Origin: a virus
Direction: 5' to 3' (one strand)
DNA: 21,896 bases
IMG/VR virus record: IMGVR_UViG_3300022931_000029
Span: 1-21,896 of that record
The position numbers were made by a program, and so were the translations under genes. Below the pieces are notes generated by a model. That model saw nothing but the letters and a program-made list of their open reading frames with translations. It did no database searches and was not told the origin of the DNA. The first letter of the stretch is position 1. Each line of letters starts with the position of its first letter. Shown one piece after another: positions 1 to 6,728 of the stretch.

Positions 1-10
1 AATACTTTTC

Positions 11-118
11 TTACTCAAATACCCCATCAGAACAATCTACTACTGCTCCACAATTAGGACATATTTGATGACATACAGTCATTTTATCCATATCCTCATT
101 ACAACGTTGACATTTCAT
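11..118 (-). CDS. 35-aa zinc-ribbon microprotein
   Basis: Short ORF starting MKCQRCNEDMDK, with two Cys pairs (C3-x2-C6 and C20-x2-C23), the spacing of a minimal zinc ribbon; C16, H17 and C29 are additional possible ligands. Its ATG overlaps the TGA of the preceding 45-aa gene as ATATGA, so translation is probably coupled. It is the last of four such genes in this cascade. No specific function is recognised. A small zinc-binding adaptor or regulator of an archaeal virus is the reasonable guess. Confidence rests on the Cys pattern and the gapless gene order rather than on homology. Confidence 0.6.
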   Translation of the reverse strand: MKCQRCNEDMDKMTVCHQICPNCGAVVDCSDGVFE

Positions 119-252
119 ATCTTAATACTTCTACTCATATTTGGATTAATACCCAAATAATGACAATAAAAACATTGTTGTGATGATTCCCAGCAGTGTT
201 TACCTGTACAACCACATGACTTGAATGTTTTAGAACATTTTTTGCATCTCAT
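115..252 (-). CDS. 45-aa Cys-rich zinc-finger-like microprotein
   Basis: Starts MRCKKCSKTFKSCGCTGKHC. Cysteines at 3, 6, 13, 15, 20, 27 and 30 plus H19 and H31 give enough ligands for two zinc sites (CxxC ... CxC ... C ... CxxC). The start overlaps the upstream gene's stop as TAATG, and its own TGA overlaps the next ATG. A second ATG at 259 is in another frame and closes after nine codons, so it was not used. Function is unknown. It probably belongs to the same polycistronic message as its three zinc-binding neighbours. Confidence 0.6.
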   Translation of the reverse strand: MRCKKCSKTFKSCGCTGKHCWESSQQCFYCHYLGINPNMSRSIKI

Positions 253-356
253 TATCCATTACCTATCTTATGACAAATACATCTACATGGTTCTAGACCA
301 GCATATTGAGTGGGACATTGAAAATGTTTTTTATCTTTACAAGAAGGATAAATCAT
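252..356 (-). CDS. 34-aa Cys/His-rich microprotein
   Basis: Starts MIYPSCKDKKHFQC and contains C6, H11, C14, C24, C26, C28 and H29, a dense Cys/His set suggesting metal binding (C-x4-H-x2-C ... CxCxCH). Start and stop codons overlap the neighbouring genes as TAATG on both sides. There is no recognised family. Its place in the overlapping run of four is the main evidence that it is a real gene. Confidence 0.55.
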   Translation of the reverse strand: MIYPSCKDKKHFQCPTQYAGLEPCRCICHKIGNG

Positions 357-502
357 TACTTTAATTCAGCAATCTCTTCTTCATAAGTCTTTCCTTTTTC
401 TGTACAATTACACCAATCACCATTACCTTCACTACAGTAACCTACACCATCAACACACCCATGTAATATCATACCATGACCACATTTTTTGCAGACAGTC
501 AT
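356..502 (-). CDS. 48-aa Cys-rich zinc-binding microprotein
   Basis: First gene of the four-gene cascade. It starts MTVCKKCGHGMILHGC and has C4-x2-C7, C16, C23, C31 and C33 with H9 and H14, followed by an acidic helical tail (YEEEIAELK). Its stop overlaps the next start as TAATG. It is preceded by a T-rich stretch that ends the previous transcript, and a T/A-rich element near 520-535 may be its own weak promoter. Function unknown; probable small zinc protein. Confidence 0.6.
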   Translation of the reverse strand: MTVCKKCGHGMILHGCVDGVGYCSEGNGDWCNCTEKGKTYEEEIAELK

Positions 503-541
503 AACTGTAAAAATAAAAAAATAAATAAAAAGGGGGATTCC
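503..541 (-). terminator. T-rich archaeal-type terminator
   Basis: On the minus strand the 39 bases after the 334-aa gene contain a short GGGAATCCC hairpin followed by CCTTTTTATTTATTTTTTTA. Oligo-T runs are the usual archaeal termination signal. The same stretch is the leader of the zinc microprotein cascade. Confidence 0.5.
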
Positions 542-1546
542 CTATTGTAAATCGTTTCTAAGTTGATGTTGAACAAAGTTATTGTTCTCAATCATCTCTT
601 TTGCGATTGGTTCTGCTAATTTCTCAGCGTTTACCTTATCTTCAACAGTTGCGATTTTGTTTCCATAGGATTCCATGAAAGCATGAAATTCTGTGAGTAA
701 TTCACTTTCATAATGTATTACACCATCAGTTCCAAATCGTGCATTATTCTCTGCTTCGATCTGTTCTACTGTTTTTCCATCATAGAGGACTTCACACCCG
801 AATTGTGCTTGATGTGTTAATGGAAACTGATTGTTTCCACAAATTAGTGATCTGTCAATGTTTCTATGTGTTGCAGTATGGTCTTCAAAGTTTAGTGCTC
901 GTTGTCCTTCATACTCTACAAGTAAACTGAATTGAACATCATCATCTCCTGTAGGCATATTGGAATATCCCTCACCAACTACCTTTTTCAAGGCAATTTG
1001 AGCTCGACATTCTTCTACTGCCATTACAAGTTGACCTAGATGACCTTCAACTGGAACGTTGTTGACTTGCCATAGATTGAACTCTGAAATCTCAAACTCT
1101 CTTGCTTCTTGGAATGGTGCTGTTTGTCGATCCATTCCTTGTTTACAAGTGTTGAGTTCTTTGAGCAAATTCATGTAGACACTATCTGTTGCAGTTGCAA
1201 TGCCTTTTGCTAACTTTTCTTCAATCTTTTGGATTGTTTTCTCGTTAGGTGTTAACTTTGCTTGTTCTATTGCAATTTCTGCCAAGGCTTGTTCATTGAG
1301 TTTTTGAATTTCTTGATCATATCTTTCTGCTGTCAAGAGTTCCTTGTACTCTTTGAGGTCTTCTATCGTATAGACCTCTTTGAATCCTTGCCAAACACAA
1401 TGAAACTCTACTGCAATTTCATCAAAGTTACATGTTTGTCCATGTGAATTAAATGGTACTTCAACTGTTGCTGTTTCTGCATATACACTAACACCAGAGG
1501 TCAGGGCTACACTGACCAATACTGCTAATAATATTGAATTTTTCAT
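542..1546 (-). CDS. secreted 334-aa protein with helical/coiled-coil core
   Basis: The N-terminus is a clear Sec signal peptide: K2, a hydrophobic stretch at about 5-20, then VYA/ETA with likely cleavage after A23. The mature protein opens with VEVPFNSHGQTCNFDEIAVE, then has a charged, probably coiled-coil region (about 60-115, rich in E/K/Q). Six cysteines are spread along the mature chain (about 39, 50, 133, 179, 235, 249), which would suit disulfides outside the cell. The VEVPF...C opening resembles secreted proteins I recall from marine thaumarchaea, but this is from memory. A monocistronic unit is supported by its own TATA box 26 nt upstream and a T-rich terminator. It could be a virion surface protein, a protein modifying the host envelope, or a captured host gene. 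Function unproven. Confidence 0.75.
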   Translation of the reverse strand: MKNSILLAVLVSVALTSGVSVYAETATVEVPFNSHGQTCNFDEIAVEFHCVWQGFKEVYTIEDLKEYKELLTAERYDQEIQKLNEQALAEIAIEQAKLTPNEKTIQKIEEKLAKGIATATDSVYMNLLKELNTCKQGMDRQTAPFQEAREFEISEFNLWQVNNVPVEGHLGQLVMAVEECRAQIALKKVVGEGYSNMPTGDDDVQFSLLVEYEGQRALNFEDHTATHRNIDRSLICGNNQFPLTHQAQFGCEVLYDGKTVEQIEAENNARFGTDGVIHYESELLTEFHAFMESYGNKIATVEDKVNAEKLAEPIAKEMIENNNFVQHQLRNDLQ

Positions 1547-1567
1547 ATTAGTGTAAATAAATGATGG

Positions 1568-1577
1568 ATATATATAT
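1568..1577 (-). promoter_or_regulatory. TATA box of the 334-aa secreted protein
   Basis: An ATATATATAT element followed by CC, centred about 26 nt upstream of the ATG at 1546. This predicts transcription starting at or next to the start codon (leaderless mRNA). Confidence 0.6.
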
Positions 1578-1579
1578 GT

Positions 1580-1855
1580 TTATAATTCTAATCCAAAATT
1601 CTCAGCTATGTTTGAAAACTTTTTATACTCTTCAAGATAGAGTCTGCCTTTTTCTGTTATGACAAACGTTGTCTTTCCGTCAGAGTCTATTTTATTTACT
1701 AAGTTTGATTGTGTTAATTTATTAATAAACCCTATCATTCTTTTGTGAGATAGATTAGATTTTCTAATGAGTGGTGTTATTGATACTCCTTGCATACCAC
1801 TATATGATACAACATCCAAAATATCTTCTGTTATCTGATATGAATTACGATACAT
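1580..1855 (-). CDS. 91-aa winged-helix transcription regulator
   Basis: The sequence follows a winged helix-turn-helix: helix 1 ITEDILDVVSYSG, helices in VSITPLIRKSNLSHKRMIGFINKLTQSNLV (recognition helix around HKRMIGFINKL), a beta-wing (KIDSDGKTTFVITEKG) and a terminal helix (RLYLEEYKKFSNIAENF). This resembles the small ArnR1/PadR-like archaeal regulators common in thaumarchaea. It has its own TATA box and is the last gene before the replication operon on this strand. Likely a DNA-binding repressor or activator; targets are not identifiable. Confidence 0.75.
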   Translation of the reverse strand: MYRNSYQITEDILDVVSYSGMQGVSITPLIRKSNLSHKRMIGFINKLTQSNLVNKIDSDGKTTFVITEKGRLYLEEYKKFSNIAENFGLEL

Positions 1856-1873
1856 AGTAAACGTTTATAACAC

Positions 1874-1884
1874 TTATATATAAA
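1874..1884 (-). promoter_or_regulatory. TATA box of the winged-helix gene
   Basis: TTTATATATAA on the minus strand, centred about 24 nt upstream of the ATG at 1855, consistent with a leaderless transcript. Confidence 0.6.
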
Positions 1885-2367
1885 TTAATCTAATATATTT
1901 ATATTATTTAATTCAGAATATGGTAAATTATAACAATCACTAAAGAATTTAAAATAATTTCCATCAGGATCTCCTTTCCTTGCAAAACTTGCCTTGTTAT
2001 AGAAATTTTGAGGTTTAATTATACCACAAATATAACCCTTTGAAAAATCTTTAAACACACTACAAAATACATAATAATCACATTTTTGTTTTGTATTCCA
2101 GTTGAATATTGTTGCATTGTAAAATGGCTTGGGCAATACATTTCTCTCTTTAGTCTTTACTTCTAGTTTGTTATCATTATATTTTAAATCCCATTGATAT
2201 GTATTGGAATCACCAATATTAAAATAAGATTTTACTAACTCCTCACCTAAAAATCCTATCATATTACCACCACCCCCACGGACACTTCCTTTAATTACAC
2301 CCATATCATTTGATTTTATAGTTGCATTTTCTTTCATTTGTTGAGTTATCTGTATCTCTTTAAACAT
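1885..2367 (-). CDS. PD-(D/E)XK-fold nuclease
   Basis: A 160-aa protein. The core shows a nuclease-fold pattern: helix with GFLGEELVKSYF (first acidic residue), then YQWDLKYNDNKLEVKTK, where the Asp of WDL and the E-V-K triad form the D...ExK active site, followed by Cys/Tyr-rich beta strands. The start at 2367 was chosen because it overlaps the upstream stop as TAATG; an in-frame ATG at 2451 would extend the protein 28 residues into the upstream gene without adding domain sequence. It is the last gene of the RHH-MCM-RadA-nuclease operon. Likely a DNA endonuclease acting in viral recombination, resolution or host DNA breakdown; the substrate is inferred only. Confidence 0.6.
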   Translation of the reverse strand: MFKEIQITQQMKENATIKSNDMGVIKGSVRGGGGNMIGFLGEELVKSYFNIGDSNTYQWDLKYNDNKLEVKTKERNVLPKPFYNATIFNWNTKQKCDYYVFCSVFKDFSKGYICGIIKPQNFYNKASFARKGDPDGNYFKFFSDCYNLPYSELNNINILD

Positions 2368-2756
2368 TATTCTATACTTGACTCCTTTATTGCCATTTCC
2401 AGCTCCAATCTTGACCTTTTGTTTACCTTGTCCTTCCAAAGTTCCTTGCATTCATAGTGCCAAACATCTACCACTACCCACCCATTCCATTCAAGCATAA
2501 GTTTCTGTATGTTGTCTATTGTAGCCATTCTTGCACTGGAGTGATGTTTGTCCTGCACCCTTATTGCTAGATAATCAAATGGTGTAATCACTACTATATC
2601 TATTGTTTCCTTCAACTGTCTCTCACTAAATGTTTCCAAGTATTCTTCAGTAACCATGGTTGATAATTTGACCTGAGTAAGATATTCAGAACTTTTACCA
2701 AACATATCCTTGATTATCTCAAGTGTTGCGACCTCTCCCTGTCCTATTATTTCCAT
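2367..2756 (-). CDS. Vsr/DUF559-like endonuclease candidate
   Basis: A 129-aa protein. Residues about 52-73 read IDIVVITPFDYLAIRVQDKH, a beta hairpin with an Asp and a QDK element where PD-(D/E)XK enzymes carry D...(E/Q)xK. The segment QKLMLEWNGWVVVDVWHYEC looks like the C-terminal helix-strand of Vsr/DUF559 nucleases (typically ...GWKVLRIWxxE). It is translationally coupled on both sides: TAATG with the HNH gene upstream and TAATG with the next nuclease, and a good Shine-Dalgarno (AAAGGAG) lies 8 nt before the start. Likely DNA cleavage, possibly mismatch or structure specific. The assignment rests on motif resemblance only. Confidence 0.45.
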   Translation of the reverse strand: MEIIGQGEVATLEIIKDMFGKSSEYLTQVKLSTMVTEEYLETFSERQLKETIDIVVITPFDYLAIRVQDKHHSSARMATIDNIQKLMLEWNGWVVVDVWHYECKELWKDKVNKRSRLELEMAIKESSIE

Positions 2757-3088
2757 TATTTACTCTCCTTTACCACCTTAAATAATCTTTCCAATTTATC
2801 CAACTTGAATCGCTTGAGTTTCTCTACCACTGAATGATGTGACTTACAAAGGAGGGCAAAACGGTTGGGATCTTTGTCAATTATTGGTAATATGTATAAA
2901 TTGTAGTCATATGTTGTCTTGAAATCTTTGTATATCTTCTCACCCTCAATGTATTGTTTGTGATGAAACGTAAAGAATTTACCGTATTTTTTGTGACAGA
3001 CTTTGCATTTTAAATCGAATTGTTTTTTTGCAGCGACCTTTCTCTTAAGGTTATCACTATCTTCTTTCTTCGTCATGTGTTTTTTCAT
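2756..3088 (-). CDS. HNH-type endonuclease
   Basis: A 110-aa protein with a Lys-rich N-terminus, then a zinc-braced HNH core: CKVCHKKYG (C28-x2-C31), FTFHHKQYIEG (the HH beta-beta-alpha His), and FALLCKSHHSVVEKL (second ligand pair and the terminal His). Length and motif order match stand-alone phage HNH nucleases. A GGAG lies just before the ATG at 3088; an ATG four codons downstream is an alternative start. It overlaps the C2H2 microprotein gene by 32 bp, within the replication operon. Role could be homing-like, packaging-associated or recombination-associated cleavage. Confidence 0.7.
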   Translation of the reverse strand: MKKHMTKKEDSDNLKRKVAAKKQFDLKCKVCHKKYGKFFTFHHKQYIEGEKIYKDFKTTYDYNLYILPIIDKDPNRFALLCKSHHSVVEKLKRFKLDKLERLFKVVKESK

Positions 3089-3161
3089 GCTCCAAAATAT
3101 CTTTCACTACTTGTGTCTGACCTTCTATAGTCCAATCACAAACTTCACAGGTATATCTCAT
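3057..3161 (-). CDS. 34-aa single C2H2 zinc finger microprotein
   Basis: MRYTCEVCDWTIEG... ends in LEHEKTHDEERR. C5-x2-C8 and H25-x3-H29 make one classical C2H2 finger occupying the entire protein. The ATG overlaps the RadA stop (AATGA), and the 3' end overlaps the HNH gene by 32 bp in another frame, so the gene fills the only gap in the operon. Single C2H2 fingers of this size are typical of archaeal viruses and plasmids and usually bind DNA or protein partners. Confidence 0.65.
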   Translation of the reverse strand: MRYTCEVCDWTIEGQTQVVKDILEHEKTHDEERR

Positions 3162-4201
3162 TCTACGTTAGACATTCCTCTAGCATCTAAAATGTATTCA
3201 GCATCTGCCATAGCATGTTCAGGTGAGTCTATCATTCTTGCCAGTCTTTTCTTACCACTCTTCTTAAAGTATAATCTATACGTACTTGCATGTGCTACGA
3301 CATTACCACCTATTGGTTTTATAGGATCACCAAACATCATGGCTGGATCACTTTGAACTTGATTAGTAAATACTACAGCACATCTAAAGTAAAAAGAAAT
3401 GTTCTTGATATGACTCATCAGTCTTGCTATCTGCATCTGTCTTTCTGCCAACGTTCCTCTTCCTAGATATTCTTCCCTGAACTGACCTATTGCTCCGTCT
3501 AATATCACTAGTTTAGGTTTCTTATCATCTAATATCTTACTAAGACCGTTGATAGTTCCCATTAGTTGTTCTGTATTTGGGCAGTATAGATAAGTAATTT
3601 GATTAAGATATTTACTTACCCCTTCGTCGTCTTCTGCGTATTCTCTTGCCTTTAACATCTCAGCAATTCTATTTGGTTTGAATGTATCTTCACAGTCTAT
3701 CCAAATGACATTGTTTCCATCATGGATTGTCTCAACTGTAAGAGAGTTACAGAATTGTGTTTTACCTGCTCCAAATTCTCCATATACCTCATAAGTTGCC
3801 TCTGGTCTTACACCACCGCTAATAAGGTTGTCAACTTCATCACACTTTGTTGAAATGACAGGATATGCTTTTTGATATGCCCACAGTTCATTTGTACTCA
3901 TGTCACTTCTCCTAATAAGACCGTTTTCTTCCAACAACTTTTGTGATTGAAATACCCAAGAGTCACAGGTTGGCTTTGCAACACCAGTAATTTCCTTGAT
4001 TTCCTGAGCACCTCTAATACAAAGGTCTATGAGTGAGGTTACACCGAAGGTCTCTAGTTTCTTCTGAGTGACAGAACCTACACCTTTAAGCTGATCTACC
4101 CCGAGTTCTAGATCAACAGTTTCTATCTCCGTTGTTTCCGTGGGAGTCTGAGTTTCTTCCAGTGTATTATCTGACTCGATAGAGTCGTCTTCAACAACCA
4201 T
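3158..4201 (-). CDS. radA: RadA recombinase
   Basis: A 347-aa RecA/Rad51-family recombinase that would form filaments on ssDNA and drive strand exchange. The N-terminus is acidic. A helix-hairpin-helix domain follows at about 33-60 (DQLKGVGSVTQKKLETFGV). The core has Walker A GEFGAGKT (about 141-148), the catalytic Glu in IDCEDTF, Walker B LVILD, FREEYLGRGTLAERQ, and the L2/C-terminal region TNQVQSDP...FGDPIKPIGG. The residue after the Walker B Asp is Gly, where Ser is usual. No clear FxxA polymerisation motif is seen in the linker. The ATG at 4201 was preferred over the in-frame GTG one codon upstream; a TATA-like TTAATATTG about 28 nt upstream could be an internal promoter. It lies 36-39 nt behind MCM in the replication operon. 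Confidence 0.92.
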   Translation of the reverse strand: MVVEDDSIESDNTLEETQTPTETTEIETVDLELGVDQLKGVGSVTQKKLETFGVTSLIDLCIRGAQEIKEITGVAKPTCDSWVFQSQKLLEENGLIRRSDMSTNELWAYQKAYPVISTKCDEVDNLISGGVRPEATYEVYGEFGAGKTQFCNSLTVETIHDGNNVIWIDCEDTFKPNRIAEMLKAREYAEDDEGVSKYLNQITYLYCPNTEQLMGTINGLSKILDDKKPKLVILDGAIGQFREEYLGRGTLAERQMQIARLMSHIKNISFYFRCAVVFTNQVQSDPAMMFGDPIKPIGGNVVAHASTYRLYFKKSGKKRLARMIDSPEHAMADAEYILDARGMSNVE

Positions 4202-4239
4202 CACACTAATTTAAGAAACACACTTCAATATTAATCTTG

Positions 4240-6210
4240 CTATATCCTTGTATATGTGCCGTCACCGTTGAGTTTTATGGCATTATTGTTCTCCCACTTT
4301 GATATGGTTGCCTCTGCCTTTTCCTTGGTCATGCCACTTGTTATCAATGCTTTCTCAAATTCTCTCAATTTTACATTGCCCTCTATGTTCTTACAAGAGT
4401 TCCATACTGTCAACACATCATGCTCCTTTACAGATTTACCGTCTACAAAGATCTGTGACTGTACACCACCCTGACTTATACTGCTTCCAAACGACTCGTA
4501 TTGTTTCTCAAGTAAAATTTTAATAATATTTATATCGCTTTTTTCAACTTCATTTTTAAAATGTAGTTTTGCATATGCCATACTAAGTCTTACTATTGCC
4601 TCCAACTGTCTTATACCTATTGGAATGTCACTCTTTGCACTGACATTTCTCATCTTTTCATAGATATCCAAAAGTAATTTCTTTGCTTCCTCGTTGAGTT
4701 TTGGACTGAAGGTTCTTGCATAGTTGATATACTTAGCCAAGTCATCCTCTTTTAAATAACAACGGTCACCCATAGACATTTCAAATGATTCCAAGATATG
4801 ATTTGCCTTAAGTCTGTCACTTGTCATGTTTACCTTGTCCTGAATTAACCATATCAAGTCAAACCTACTCAACAATGGTGCTGGCACGTTGATGTTATCT
4901 CTTAGAGAGTTGTCACTGTCATACATACCCCATTTTGGATTGGCTGCTGCAAGTACGCTTGTACGACTTGGTAGTGTCATTGCTATTCCTGCCTTTGCTA
5001 TGCTTACTGTCTGCTGTTCCATAGCCTCATGCATTGCACTTCTGTCCTGTTCACCCATCTTGTCAAACTCGTCTATGCATGCTAGACCGCCATCACACAT
5101 TGGCAGTACTCCTGCCTGTGCAATACTTCTTCCATCTGACATCTTTACAATACCTATCGTAAGTCCTGCTGCTGATGAACCTCTACCACTTGTGTATATT
5201 GACTTTGTAACAAGTTTGCTTGCAAATTTTAACAGTTCTGACTTTGCCATACTTGGATCTCCTATTAAAAACAGGTTGATATCCCCCCTCTTTTGAGTCT
5301 TAACTCCACCTGCCAACTGCAACAATATGCTTAACTTGATGTCATTATAGCCAAATATTGCTGGTGCAAATGAATTTATTATCTTGTCTATGAATCCGTC
5401 CTGTTTTGAGTCAACGGTAAGCTGCTTAATTTCAGTCTCTTCAGGCAGTGTTGGCTTGTTTTCATCCATATCCTGTACTGACATTACGTCTATAAACACC
5501 TCATGCTCGTTTTTCTTAAAGTCAACGGCAGTTCTAAACAAGCCTGTGATGAGTTTATTCTGTCCAACATATGATGTTCTGACCAATTTACCTACCAGTT
5601 TGCCTGTAAATATTACAGGTGAACTCTTTTTACTCTTGTCCATTGGCTCCTGCATGAGTATGGTCTGTATGTCATCTGTAATCATCTCACTGGTTCGTAT
5701 CATCATTTTTGCCTTTTTACATGCTGGATTAGAGCATATTGGAGGAACTATAACTCTATCAATATTGCACTTGGATTCATCTTCATTTCCACATAAAACA
5801 CAATCAAATTTAGCTTCTTTGATATAGGATTTTGGAGAATCTGTTGCCAATACCTGACACTCAAATGTAACTGTAGTATTTTCATGCTTGGTGTTGATAT
5901 CATGCATGTTCATAAGCAATTCACCGAGAAGATTTATTTTAATATCAGTAAATGAGGATTTGACTAATTCAAAGTCACCGTCTTTCTGTGTCTTTACACG
6001 AAAAATAGCATTACGTAATACTTCAATAAAGTCATTTGGGTACTGTAAATAAATGTCTATGAAACCATCTTGTGATGGGTTTATTGATATAGTACTGTTT
6101 GGTCTAAGACTGTCTATAACATCTGTATATCTATTATCTATTAATGCTTTAACTACACGGTCTACTTTTGCTGAGTCAGTATACTCTACTGTTTTATCAT
6201 AATCAGTCAT
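4240..6210 (-). CDS. mcm: MCM replicative DNA helicase
   Basis: A 656-aa archaeal-type minichromosome maintenance helicase, the hexameric 3'-5' replicative motor. The N-terminal domain carries a zinc motif with C137, C140, C159 and C164. The AAA+ core has Walker A GDPSMAKS (317-324; cellular MCMs usually have GDPGTAKS), Walker B ACIDEFDKM (about 377-385), sensor 1 in LAAANP (N424) and the arginine-finger motif LLSRFD (446-451). The C-terminus is a winged-helix domain of about 60 residues. Size and order match cellular archaeal MCM. Its start overlaps the RHH gene stop (ATGA, 4 bp). A viral MCM implies the virus brings its own helicase rather than borrowing the host one. Confidence 0.95.
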   Translation of the reverse strand: MTDYDKTVEYTDSAKVDRVVKALIDNRYTDVIDSLRPNSTISINPSQDGFIDIYLQYPNDFIEVLRNAIFRVKTQKDGDFELVKSSFTDIKINLLGELLMNMHDINTKHENTTVTFECQVLATDSPKSYIKEAKFDCVLCGNEDESKCNIDRVIVPPICSNPACKKAKMMIRTSEMITDDIQTILMQEPMDKSKKSSPVIFTGKLVGKLVRTSYVGQNKLITGLFRTAVDFKKNEHEVFIDVMSVQDMDENKPTLPEETEIKQLTVDSKQDGFIDKIINSFAPAIFGYNDIKLSILLQLAGGVKTQKRGDINLFLIGDPSMAKSELLKFASKLVTKSIYTSGRGSSAAGLTIGIVKMSDGRSIAQAGVLPMCDGGLACIDEFDKMGEQDRSAMHEAMEQQTVSIAKAGIAMTLPSRTSVLAAANPKWGMYDSDNSLRDNINVPAPLLSRFDLIWLIQDKVNMTSDRLKANHILESFEMSMGDRCYLKEDDLAKYINYARTFSPKLNEEAKKLLLDIYEKMRNVSAKSDIPIGIRQLEAIVRLSMAYAKLHFKNEVEKSDINIIKILLEKQYESFGSSISQGGVQSQIFVDGKSVKEHDVLTVWNSCKNIEGNVKLREFEKALITSGMTKEKAEATISKWENNNAIKLNGDGTYTRI

Positions 6211-6506
6211 ACCCTACTCTCTAACTCCATTCTTAATTTGTTTTGTAACTGAGATACTTTTTTGTTAATTTTGACCAAGTCATCATTTGTCAAGTCCTTG
6301 ATACAATCATGCCATAAATCCATTCTGTCCATAATTCTAGGATATTTTGAATTGGTTATTTTCTTGTAAGATTTTACATACTCTTCCACTGCCATTGCCA
6401 AGAAGAGACTGAATGATGTATTTTTTGGTCTAAGAGTATCAAACGATTCAAATATTGGTACAATGCTTGGACTTATTGATATTGTAGTGGTTTTCTTAAA
6501 CTGCAT
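6207..6506 (-). CDS. RHH-type DNA-binding regulator
   Basis: A 99-aa protein. Residues 5-48 follow a ribbon-helix-helix: beta strand KTTTISISP, helix IVPIFESFDTL, turn, and helix FSLFLAMAVEEYVKSY. The rest is a Lys-rich helical tail suited to oligomerisation or binding. It is the first gene of the operon and overlaps the MCM start by 4 bp. A perfect 14-bp palindrome sits between its TATA box and its start codon, and more copies lie upstream, the arrangement expected if it represses its own operon. That regulatory role is inferred; the fold is by pattern. Confidence 0.6.
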   Translation of the reverse strand: MQFKKTTTISISPSIVPIFESFDTLRPKNTSFSLFLAMAVEEYVKSYKKITNSKYPRIMDRMDLWHDCIKDLTNDDLVKINKKVSQLQNKLRMELESRV

Positions 6507-6508
6507 GA

Positions 6509-6522
6509 AAGTTAATTAACTT
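6509..6522. promoter_or_regulatory. 14-bp palindrome, putative RHH operator
   Basis: AAGTTAATTAACTT is a perfect palindrome lying between the TATA box and the start codon of the RHH-MCM-RadA operon, at the predicted transcription start. Binding here would block initiation. Confidence 0.5.
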
Positions 6523-6526
6523 GAGG

Positions 6527-6534
6527 ATATATAT
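6527..6534 (-). promoter_or_regulatory. TATA box of the replication operon
   Basis: ATATATAT followed by CC on the minus strand, centred about 24-25 nt upstream of the ATG at 6506. It has the same form as the promoter at 1568-1577. Confidence 0.6.
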
Positions 6535-6584
6535 GTGTATCTAATAAATTATATTTTAGAGAGAGTGTAGTACAAGAAAAATAA

Positions 6585-6604
6585 AGTTAATTAATTAATT
6601 AACT
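6585..6604. repeat. 20-bp perfect palindrome
   Basis: AGTTAATTAATTAATTAACT, a longer version of the operator-like palindrome at 6509-6522, lies about 79 bp further upstream (centre to centre). It may be a second binding site for the RHH protein or part of an AT-rich origin. Confidence 0.55.
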
Positions 6605-6728
6605 ATTTAGTCACGAAAAAAGTTGTAAAAAAGAAAATCCTAGGCACAAAAATGTTAATTAATTATGTAACTATGTTTGGGAAGAGAGGTGAGAGTATTA
6701 AAAAAATAAATATTGAGTAGGTTTGTAT
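6605..6728. other. AT-rich intergenic stretch with third palindrome copy
   Basis: No gene was found on either strand. At 6654-6671 lies GTTAATTAATTATGTAAC, which differs from the perfect 18-bp palindrome core at two positions. At 6697-6713 the minus strand reads TATTTATTTTTTTAATA, a probable terminator for the 46-aa gene. Position next to the MCM operon makes this the best origin candidate in the window, but nothing proves it. Confidence 0.35.

Noticed and set aside
1885-2451. Longer 188-aa start for the PD-(D/E)XK nuclease
   Set aside because: It overlaps the upstream gene by 85 bp, whereas the ATG at 2367 makes the TAATG junction seen throughout this operon.
4889-5827. Plus-strand ORFs of 135 and 147 codons across MCM
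   Set aside because: They are opposite the unambiguous MCM frame and show no protein-like motifs or promoter.
6672-6719. 15-codon plus-strand ORF in the palindrome region
   Set aside because: Too short, no promoter or ribosome site, and inside an AT-rich non-coding stretch.
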